From Candidatus Kurthia intestinigallinarum (GTDB lineage Bacteria; Bacillota; Bacilli; Bacillales_A; Planococcaceae), in assembly GCF_003991225.1 (NCBI RefSeq), contig NZ_JTFC01000006.1, positions 1-64,000 on the forward strand: a stretch of DNA of 64,000 bases, given 5' to 3'. Both the position numbers and the translations under genes were made by a program. This document shows, piece by piece, positions 57,920-64,000 of this stretch; the stretch's first letter is position 1, and each line of letters opens with the position of its first letter. Below the pieces are notes generated by a model. It did not search any database, had not been told where the DNA came from, and saw only the letters and a program-made list of their open reading frames with translations.

Positions 57920-59815
57920 TTACAAGCGTAGCATACGTAAGCCGTTTAAAATAACGAGAATCGTACTACCTTCATGCCCGATAACACCGAGTGGAAGGTC
58001 CACTACTTGTAGGAAGTTTGAGGCGATCAATAGCATGATCACACTGATAGCAAAAATAATATTTTGCTTCACAATACGCTGCATTTTACGTGCTACTTTC
58101 ACCGCATATGAAATTTTTGATAAATCATTTTTCATTAGGACAACATCAGCTGTTTCAAGTGCGACGTCTGTCCCTTCACCCATTGCAATCCCTGTTGTCG
58201 CAGTCGCAAGGGCAGGGGCATCATTAATGCCATCGCCGACCATACCGACAAATTTATATTTCGACATTAATTCTTTAATATGCGCAACTTTTGTTTCTGG
58301 TAAGCATTCGGCAATATAGCTTTCAACGCCAGCCTCTTTTGCGATGGCTTTTGCTGTTTTTTCATTATCACCAGTTAGCATAATCGTATGAATGCCAAGT
58401 TCTTTCAACTGAGCAATGGCTTGTTTTGCCTCTTCACGAACCGTATCCTTCATCGCTGCCATCGCGACGATTCCTTGCGCATCTGCCATGAAGATGACGG
58501 TTTTACCTTCCTCAGCGAGTAGTGGAGCGGCCCCGTTCGCGAATTGCATCGCCGCCTCACGTCCAACAAAATCCATTTTCCCTACTTTATAAAAGACATC
58601 ATCAATCGTCGCTTCAAGACCATAGCCAGGAATATCTTTAATTGTGGCATTAGCAAACGATACGTCCTGTTGTTTCGCATAGGCTGTAATCGCTACAGCT
58701 AATGGGTGATTAGAGTTATATTCAATACCTGCAAGCATACTAAGCGTTTGTTTTTCATCTAGACCGTCACGCACGATAAAGTCCGTCACGACGGGTTTCC
58801 CTTGTGTTAATGTACCGGTTTTATCAAATGCGACTGCTTGTAAAACACTTAAATGTTCAATGTGTAAGCCACCTTTGAATAGAACCCCGTTACGTGCGCC
58901 ATTTGAAATGGCTGATAAGGTTGCTGGCATAATTGCTGCAACAAGAGCACAAGGAGAAGCAACAACAAGTAACACCATTGCACGGTAGAATGTTGTAGTC
59001 CAGTCCCAACCTAATACGAAATGAGGGACGAATAACATTAAGCCAACTGCGATTAATACGACTTTTACATACGTACCTTCAAAGCGCTCGATAAATTGTT
59101 GAGATGGTGATTTTTCACTTTGTGCAGATTGTACAAGGTCGATAATCTTTTGGAATAATGACTCAGAGCTTGGCTTTGTCATCGTCATTTTCACAGCACC
59201 GGTCATATTGACAGTCCCGGCGAATACGTCGTCGCCTGCAAATTTAGAAACGGGGATAGATTCACCTGTAATCGCTGCTTCATCAATAGAAGTCGCGCCG
59301 TCTGCGATGACACCATCTGTTGGAATACGCTCACCCGGTTTGATCATCACAACATCGCCAACTTGTAATGTGTCAACTTTCACGCGTTCGAGTGAACCAT
59401 CTGCTAGCACTAACCAAGCCTCTTCCGGCTGCATATCCATTAATGCAGAAATTTCTTTATGGGATTTATTCATCGCATACGTTTCAAGTGCGCCACTCAA
59501 TGCGAAGATGAAAATTAAAATGGCGCCCTCTGTCCAGTAACCAATTACCGCAGAGCCAATCGCCGCAAGAATCATAAGGAATTCAACATTCAGTTCCTTA
59601 TTGGCAATCGTTTCTTCGACGCCTTCTTTTGCTTTTGCAAAGCCACCAATTAAGAAGGCTAGTAAGTAAAGGACAATGCCGACGCTCGTCATTTCATCGC
59701 GTGTTGTAAACCAAGCAATGGCAATGAGGATACCTGCTACAACGGCAGCAATTAATTCGATATGTTCCTTTAATTTCTCAATTAAATGATTATTATTCTC
59801 ATTTGTAGTATTCAT
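57920..59815 (-). CDS. P1B-4-type metal-efflux ATPase (PfeT/ZosA-like)
   Basis: A 631-residue heavy-metal P-type ATPase without an N-terminal metal-binding domain. The membrane metal site reads Ser-Pro-Cys ('VASPCALVAA') and the last part has 'HEGSTILVILN', the P1B-4 signature; copper and zinc pumps have CPC. Catalytic motifs are 'DKTGTLTQGKP', 'NSNHPLAVA' and 'MVGDGINDAPALA'. Relatives PfeT (formerly ZosA) and Listeria FrvA export Fe(II) or haem. Start ATG 59815 is 7 nt from AGGAGG; the upstream ATG 59821 touches the site. Confidence 0.9.
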   Translation of the reverse strand: MNTTNENNNHLIEKLKEHIELIAAVVAGILIAIAWFTTRDEMTSVGIVLYLLAFLIGGFAKAKEGVEETIANKELNVEFLMILAAIGSAVIGYWTEGAILIFIFALSGALETYAMNKSHKEISALMDMQPEEAWLVLADGSLERVKVDTLQVGDVVMIKPGERIPTDGVIADGATSIDEAAITGESIPVSKFAGDDVFAGTVNMTGAVKMTMTKPSSESLFQKIIDLVQSAQSEKSPSQQFIERFEGTYVKVVLIAVGLMLFVPHFVLGWDWTTTFYRAMVLLVVASPCALVAAIMPATLSAISNGARNGVLFKGGLHIEHLSVLQAVAFDKTGTLTQGKPVVTDFIVRDGLDEKQTLSMLAGIEYNSNHPLAVAITAYAKQQDVSFANATIKDIPGYGLEATIDDVFYKVGKMDFVGREAAMQFANGAAPLLAEEGKTVIFMADAQGIVAMAAMKDTVREEAKQAIAQLKELGIHTIMLTGDNEKTAKAIAKEAGVESYIAECLPETKVAHIKELMSKYKFVGMVGDGINDAPALATATTGIAMGEGTDVALETADVVLMKNDLSKISYAVKVARKMQRIVKQNIIFAISVIMLLIASNFLQVVDLPLGVIGHEGSTILVILNGLRMLRL

Positions 59816-59828
59816 ATACATTCCTCCT

Positions 59829-59847
59829 GATAATGAAAATCGCTATC
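59829..59847 (-). promoter_or_regulatory. Fur-box-like site of the metal ATPase gene
   Basis: Nineteen bases, GATAATGAAAATCGCTATC, agree with the classical Fur box GATAATGATAATCATTATC at 16 of 19 positions. The site lies between a possible promoter and the ribosome site on the minus strand. Confidence 0.55.
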
Positions 59848-59905
59848 AATTAAACTATATAAACCTTTTATTATAGAAGTTTTATTCGTTTTTTAAATTC
59901 CTTAT

Positions 59906-59920
59906 TTAGAATCATTCTAA
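59906..59920 (-). promoter_or_regulatory. PerR-box-like site of the metal ATPase gene
   Basis: TTAGAATCATTCTAA is a perfect 7-1-7 palindrome that matches the PerR box TTATAATNATTATAA except at one symmetric position. Two possible promoters flank it on the minus strand: TTCCAA (59954-59959)/TATACT (59931-59936), spacer 17, and a TATAAT at 59870-59875 with a weak -35. B. subtilis pfeT (zosA) is PerR-controlled. Confidence 0.7.
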
Positions 59921-60028
59921 AGTTAAAATTAGTATAACATAGAGGAGGGTACTTTGGAAGTGCGTTTACTTAAATTTTCATAAAAAATGATAGGAATTGT
60001 GAACGTTGCAATTGGTTATCATTTACAA

Positions 60029-60072
60029 TAAAAAAGAAGCTAGTAGAAGAGAATTCTACTAGCTTCTTATGA
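60029..60072 (-). terminator. Terminator after the fumarase gene
   Basis: AAGAAGCTAGTAGAA pairs with TTCTACTAGCTTCTT, T-tailed on the minus strand. Confidence 0.9.
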
Positions 60073-60083
60073 TTAAATCGGGA

Positions 60084-61625
60084 TTAAAATACTTTTTCAG
60101 CGTATTGTGCTAATTTTTCAACAGATGATTTTTGAACATCTGCATGTAATGAATTACCGTGAGAATCCATTGTTACAACGGCTGTAAAATCTTCGACACC
60201 TAAGTGCCACATTGCTTCAGGAATACCAAATTCCATTAAGTCTACGCCATCAACTGATTTGATACAGTCAGCATAGTACTGTGCCGCACCACCGATAGCA
60301 TTTAAGTAAACGCCACCATGTTCTTCAAGTGCTTTTAATGTTTTCGGACCCATACCGCCTTTACCGATAACAGCGCGGATACCGAATTTTTTCATGATAT
60401 CGCCTTGGTAAGGTTCTTCACGAATTGATGTTGTTGGACCAGCTGCTTTTACTGTCCAGTTTTCATTCTCATCTTTCGCCATTACAGGACCACAGTGATA
60501 AATAATTTGGCCATTTAAATCAACAGGCGCGTCGTGGCTCATTAAGTGATGATGGATTGCATCACGACCTGTATACATACGGCCGCTAATTTTCACGACA
60601 TCACCAACTTGAAGTGAACGAATTTTTTCTTCTGTAATTGGGGCTACAAGCTCAACCATTTTATTGTCTGGCTTGTCATTTGATTTCGCTGCAGCTGCTG
60701 CTTCTGCGAAGTCGATTTTTTCGCCTTCTTGGTAGTGCCAGTTTAAGATTTCGCCAGTTTCAGGGCTGATGTCGATTGCCATGCGGCGGAAAGCCCAACA
60801 GTTGTAAGCGACAGATACGTAGAATGACGCTGGAATACGGTGCATGACGCCAATTTTACAACCAAGTAATGTCGCCTCACCGCCGAAGCCCATAGTACCG
60901 ATACCAAGTGTATTGGCTTTTTCTACGATATAATCTTCTAATTTTGCTAAGTCCTCATTTGCATTCGTATCATCTAAAGAACGGAATAATTGCTCCTTCG
61001 CAAGATCATAACCAGAAGCGCGGTCGCCACCGATACCTACACCGATGAAACCAGCAGAACAGCCTTGGCCTTGTGCTTGGTATACAGAATGAAGAATACA
61101 TTTACGGATACCATCTAGGTCACGACCAGCGCGGCCTAAACCTTCAAGTTCGCATGGTAGGCTATATTGAATGTTTTTGTTTTCACAGCCGCCACCTTTA
61201 AGGATAAGCTTCATTTCAATATAATCTTTTTCCCATTGTTCAAACTTCACGACAGGTAACCCTTCGCCTAGGTTATCGCCTGAGTTTTTACCAGTTAAAG
61301 AATCTACTGCGTTTGGACGTAATTTTGCATCGCCCGTCGTACGTGCAATCGCATCTTTAATGATTTTTTTGATCTCGATTTGGTTCACGCCAACAGGAGT
61401 TTTTACTTTAAATGTTGGTAAACCAGTATCTTGGCAAATTGGTGACACATTGTCATCCGCCATAAAGATGTTATTCGCGATTGTGTCTAAGCTCATCGCT
61501 GCACGCGTACCTGCGTTTTCCGCTTCTTTTGCACGCTTTACAGCACGGCGTACATCCTTCGGTAAGTTTGTTGACGTCTCTGTAATTAAGTCATAGACGC
61601 TTTGTTCTAACGTTTCTAAGTTCAT
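60084..61625 (-). CDS. Fumarate hydratase, class I (iron-sulfur)
   Basis: Interconverts fumarate and malate. The 513-residue single-chain class I enzyme depends on an oxygen-labile [4Fe-4S] cluster; the three ligands appear as Cys64 ('SPICQDTG'), Cys189 ('GQGCSAGF') and Cys276 ('YNCWAFRR'). The C-terminal half has 'GPTTSIREEPY' and 'KGGMGPKTL'. B. subtilis uses the unrelated class II CitG, so this may be an extra or alternative enzyme; whether CitG also exists cannot be seen here. GAGGGGG precedes the ATG on the minus strand. Confidence 0.95.
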   Translation of the reverse strand: MNLETLEQSVYDLITETSTNLPKDVRRAVKRAKEAENAGTRAAMSLDTIANNIFMADDNVSPICQDTGLPTFKVKTPVGVNQIEIKKIIKDAIARTTGDAKLRPNAVDSLTGKNSGDNLGEGLPVVKFEQWEKDYIEMKLILKGGGCENKNIQYSLPCELEGLGRAGRDLDGIRKCILHSVYQAQGQGCSAGFIGVGIGGDRASGYDLAKEQLFRSLDDTNANEDLAKLEDYIVEKANTLGIGTMGFGGEATLLGCKIGVMHRIPASFYVSVAYNCWAFRRMAIDISPETGEILNWHYQEGEKIDFAEAAAAAKSNDKPDNKMVELVAPITEEKIRSLQVGDVVKISGRMYTGRDAIHHHLMSHDAPVDLNGQIIYHCGPVMAKDENENWTVKAAGPTTSIREEPYQGDIMKKFGIRAVIGKGGMGPKTLKALEEHGGVYLNAIGGAAQYYADCIKSVDGVDLMEFGIPEAMWHLGVEDFTAVVTMDSHGNSLHADVQKSSVEKLAQYAEKVF

Positions 61626-61751
61626 TAGAAATCCCCCTCAAAAATAAAGTGACATAGTCTCCTTCATTATATAGGACAAAGTAGAAAGATAGAATAGCGA
61701 TACAGAAAATAATGTACCTAAACAGAAAGAGGACGTAAATAATTTCTCATA

Positions 61752-61785
61752 TAAAAAAAGAGCCACTTATAATAAGTGACTCTAA
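61752..61785 (-). terminator. Terminator after the SE1561 gene
   Basis: AGAG.CACTTA pairs with TAAGTG.CTCT, followed by a T run on the minus strand. Confidence 0.82.
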
Positions 61786-61791
61786 TCGTGA

Positions 61792-61968
61792 CTAGCGGGA
61801 TTTAAATTGCTTTACTTTTTCCTCTAAATCATCAACCATCGAAATTAAACGATCGATATCTTCTAATTCCGTTGTTTCAGGTTCAATTGAATCTAACACT
61901 TCGACAAACATTTGTAAACGACCTTTCAAGTACTGTACTTGCTGATCTTTATTTGAGATTGGTTTCAT
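61792..61968 (-). CDS. SE1561 family protein
   Basis: A 58-residue protein: 'YLKGRLQMFVEVLDSIEPE' (13-31) and 'LEDIDRLISMVDDLEEKVKQF' (split near 35-55) match the SE1561 family of Staphylococcaceae and bacilli, which has no known function. It is predicted helical and acidic. GGAGGTGCC on the minus strand lies 5 nt from the ATG. Its own terminator separates it from the fumarase gene. Confidence 0.82.
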   Translation of the reverse strand: MKPISNKDQQVQYLKGRLQMFVEVLDSIEPETTELEDIDRLISMVDDLEEKVKQFKSR

Positions 61969-62080
61969 TCGGCACCTCCGTTAGTTAGCCTTAGCATAAC
62001 GGAAAAAGAGGGAGAATTCAATGTCGAACAAATGAACGTAGGACAAAATGAGGATTTTAATAATCTGACTATTTGAAATG

Positions 62081-62109
62081 TTTACAAAATTAATATCTTG
62101 TGGTATTAT
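62081..62109 (+). promoter_or_regulatory. Promoter of the structured RNA
   Basis: TTTACA (62081-62086), 17-bp spacer, TATTAT (62104-62109). Transcription should begin near 62116. Confidence 0.72.
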
Positions 62110-62115
62110 TCTTTT

Positions 62116-62451
62116 AACGATTAAGGGAAGGAGGATACAGACGATAGTAAATCTGATAAATGGATGCCCTTTTCTAGGTGACACCGCGTAGAATTGTAAG
62201 ACCTGAACAAGGAAACCTCTTCCAAGTATCCAATAACCGTTCAATTAGCACACTACGTGATGACACAGCTAAATTATAGGGCGCTCAGTATTGATAATCG
62301 TAAAATAAAGGAGGTACATTAAACCCCGTTGTCGGTAAAACACTTATCTTCCTATCCATTTGCCGGGAACTACGTTTAATAACAAATGAATATGATAAAA
62401 AGTTAACAAGACTCAGAACTCCTACGTTGTAGATGTATCTGAGTCTTTTTC
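62116..62451 (+). ncRNA. Putative structured RNA or long leader upstream of the MFS gene
   Basis: Between a good promoter and a T-tailed terminator lie about 335 nt with no credible reading frame. Possible pairings include a long-range 8-bp helix 62158-62165/62354-62361 (AAATGGAT with ATCCATTT), GGATAC/GTATCC (62133-62138 with 62225-62230) and GAAC/GTTC with flanking AATT repeats. Two strong ribosome-site-like stretches, GGAAGGAGG near 62126-62134 and AAAGGAGG at 62307-62314, are not followed by normal start codons at the right distance. It could be an independent small RNA or an attenuator leader of the MFS gene. I could not match it to a known family. Confidence 0.5.
62409..62451 (+). terminator. 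Terminator of the structured RNA
   Basis: AGACTCAGA (62409-62417) pairs with TCTGAGTCT (62438-62446), with inner pairs, followed by five T residues; it lies 58 bp before the MFS start. Confidence 0.9.
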
Positions 62452-62509
62452 TATGCCTTAAATTTTGTTATAGTAGGTTGAATTCATATTTTGAAAGGGG
62501 AACAACCTC

Positions 62510-63691
62510 GTGCAACAAGATACATATGCAAAAAGACGTTTTTGGGTGCTCGTTGCCATCGTGTCGATCTCAGGCTTTTCACAAGGCATGTTGCTCCCGC
62601 TTATTTCCGTTATTTTTGAACGAGACGGCGTATCTTCATCACTTAATGGCTTAAATGCGACAGGCTTATATTTAGGGACCTTACTGATTTCGCCCTTCAT
62701 CGAAAAACCTTTGCGTAAATTTGGCTACAAACCTGTTATTTTAACGGGTGGCGCTATTGTACTCATCTCGCTAATGCTATTCCCATTATGGAAGAGCTTA
62801 TTATTTTGGTTTATTTTACGCCTCTTCATCGGTGTCGGGGACAATGCGCTTCACTTTGCATCACAAACGTGGATTACAAGTACCGCTCGTCCCGAAACGC
62901 TTGGTAAAAGCATTGCGATTTATGGCTTATCCTTCGGTGTTGGTTTTGCAATTGGACCGTTATTAGTGCCACTTGTTAATATTGCTGAGGCACTACCATT
63001 TATCGTGTCGACAGTACTTTGCCTCGTATCATGGGCGCTTGTGTTTACATTGAAAAATGATAAGCCAGAACCAATTGATGTAAAAAGTGCTAATTCAAAT
63101 GTGTGGCATCGTTATAAAAAAACGCTGAGTTATGCATGGATTGCCTTTTTACCGCCGCTTGTTTATGGCTTTTTAGAATCATCGCTAAATGCCATTTTCC
63201 CAGTGTATGCACTACGTCGTGAATTTGATGTATCCGTGGTGTCGCTTATTTTATCCGCCTTTGCGATTGGCGGTATTATAACGCAGGTACCATTTGGAAC
63301 ACTTGGGGACCGTATTGGACGTTATAAAGTTATTACATTTGGGTTGCTTGGCGGCGGTACTATGTTTTTAATTGGAAGCTTTTTAGAATCCTACCAATGG
63401 TTCGTATTTGTCGCCTTCTTGCTTGCGGGCATGTGTTGCGGCTCGATGTTTTCATTAGGCATTTCGTTTATGACAGATTTAACGCCGAAGGAATTACTAC
63501 CAACGGGTAATTTACTATGTAGTATTTTCTTTAGTGTTGGTAGTTTGACAGGTCCATTTTTAGGTGGCGCCTTTGTAGAGCATGCGACGATGAGCTATTT
63601 ACTACTCGTAGCACTGCTATTATTTACTGTATTCGTTATTATTTCACTTGGTGGCCGTAAAAAAAGAATAAATAATCAAAAAGGATTTTGA
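62510..63691 (+). CDS. MFS transporter (YfkF-like)
   Basis: A 393-residue membrane protein with about 12 hydrophobic segments and the MFS loops 'FIEKPLRKFGYKP' near 64-76 and 'FGTLGDRIGRYKV' near 262-274. Length and its place downstream of yfkK/yfkH-like genes agree with B. subtilis YfkF, a putative efflux protein with no known substrate. The start is GTG 62510 after AAAGGGG. A TATAGT at 62469-62474 could give it a promoter of its own besides readthrough from the leader. The stop lies inside the terminator stem. Confidence 0.88.
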   Translation: MQQDTYAKRRFWVLVAIVSISGFSQGMLLPLISVIFERDGVSSSLNGLNATGLYLGTLLISPFIEKPLRKFGYKPVILTGGAIVLISLMLFPLWKSLLFWFILRLFIGVGDNALHFASQTWITSTARPETLGKSIAIYGLSFGVGFAIGPLLVPLVNIAEALPFIVSTVLCLVSWALVFTLKNDKPEPIDVKSANSNVWHRYKKTLSYAWIAFLPPLVYGFLESSLNAIFPVYALRREFDVSVVSLILSAFAIGGIITQVPFGTLGDRIGRYKVITFGLLGGGTMFLIGSFLESYQWFVFVAFLLAGMCCGSMFSLGISFMTDLTPKELLPTGNLLCSIFFSVGSLTGPFLGGAFVEHATMSYLLLVALLLFTVFVIISLGGRKKRINNQKGF

Positions 63692-63713
63692 TACTATCAA
63701 AATTCTTTTTTTA
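63678..63713 (+). terminator. Terminator overlapping the end of the MFS gene
   Basis: A 15-bp stem (63678-63692 with 63696-63710, one G-U pair) ends in a T run. It covers the stop codon. Confidence 0.9.
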
Positions 63714-63730
63714 TATGGAGAAATAAAATA

Positions 63731-63952
63731 ATAATTAAATCAGAAGAAATCGCTACAAGTACACAGCAAGTAAGCGAATCAATTGATCAAATTAGTAATG
63801 CTTCAGATAACACAACACAGCAAACACAACAAGTAGCAGGCCTTGCACAGGAACAGTACGCAGCAATTGAAGAAATGACAGCGGCAAGTGATTTCCTACG
63901 AGATTTATCTGAGCAATTAACGAGTCAAATTTCGCACTTCCGTTTAAATTAA
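63731..63952 (+). pseudogene. C-terminal remnant of a methyl-accepting chemotaxis protein
   Basis: The frame ending in TAA at 63950-63952 reads 'SEEIATSTQQVSESIDQIS', then 'QQVAGLAQEQYAAIEEMTAA' and 'LSEQLTSQISHFRLN', the usual last 70 residues of an MCP signalling domain. No start codon or ribosome site precedes it, and the MFS terminator lies directly upstream, so at least 300 residues are missing. It reads as the tail of a deleted chemoreceptor gene. Confidence 0.85.
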
Positions 63953-63958
63953 ATTAAT

Positions 63959-63978
63959 AAAAGGCGCGCTGCCTTTTT
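63959..63978 (+). terminator. Terminator after the MCP remnant
   Basis: AAAAGGC pairs with GCCTTTT around GCGCT, followed by T; it is probably the old terminator of the lost chemoreceptor gene. Confidence 0.75.
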
Positions 63979-64000
63979 GGATAAAATCATTTATTAGAAA

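Noticed and set aside
62174-62190. T-box-like core AGGTGACACCGCG
   Set aside because: The T-box motif should sit just before the terminator in the antiterminator; here the terminator is over 200 nt further on and no specifier stem is evident. One core base also differs.

Overview
The window is 64 kb of a low-GC Gram-positive chromosome of the Bacillales. Protein sequences and gene order resemble Bacillus subtilis (yebG-pur-yerA-yerC-pcrB-pcrA-ligA-yerH-gatCAB-dgkB, and yfkK-yfkI-yfkH-yfkF), but spacing and insertions differ. This fits a relative in the Planococcaceae/Caryophanaceae (Lysinibacillus, Solibacillus and similar genera). The genus is inferred from the overall look of the proteins and was not tested. 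I see no prophage, transposase, CRISPR array or tRNA gene.

Layout. 1-240: end of an rRNA operon (23S-5S spacer, 5S rRNA, terminator). 0.4-2.0 kb: malic enzyme and a small NETI-motif protein. 2.0-15.3 kb: the complete purine operon purEKBCSQLFMNHD, behind a PurBox-like inverted repeat, a sigma-A promoter and a guanine riboswitch with a terminator. Extra hairpins lie at purB/purC, purN/purH and purH/purD. 15.4-24 kb: adenine-deaminase-like yerA, TrpR-like yerC, then pcrB-pcrA-ligA-camS. 24-32.2 kb: gatCAB, a highly structured intergenic element, an MFS gene on the minus strand, a thioredoxin-like protein, dgkB and rlmD. 32.2-36.1 kb: fruRKA (fructose PTS). 36.3-44.5 kb: a mixed region with a YfiT-like protein, a DUF1456 protein, a secreted protein, a globin-coupled chemoreceptor, an FbpA-like small protein, a DEAD-box-like helicase, an M29 aminopeptidase and a 37-residue basic peptide. 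44.6-54 kb: TPP riboswitch-thiT, map, PPK2, a GNAT enzyme, carbonic anhydrase, mreBH, a second M29 aminopeptidase and motAB. 54-64 kb: dhaKLM, yfkK, a sigma-B-type yfkI-yfkH pair, a P1B-4 metal ATPase behind PerR- and Fur-like boxes, class I fumarase, an SE1561 protein, a putative structured RNA, a YfkF-like MFS gene and a broken chemoreceptor tail.

How the genes work together. The pur operon makes IMP from PRPP and is controlled at initiation (PurR-like boxes) and by early termination (guanine/hypoxanthine riboswitch). The fructose PTS and the dihydroxyacetone kinase both draw phosphate from PEP through HPr; the dha promoter overlaps a possible CcpA (cre) site and another cre-like site lies upstream of yerA. 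Metal handling appears through the FbpA-like protein and the P1B-4 ATPase.

Features least explained by known families are the 27.46-27.77 kb element with 19-bp direct repeats, the promoter-to-terminator transcript at 62.12-62.45 kb, alternative pairings ahead of gatC, a dispersed repeat present three times and always between convergent genes, the degenerate CZB-like tail on the globin-coupled chemoreceptor, and the 37-residue peptide. All RNA structures were found by eye and were not folded by software.
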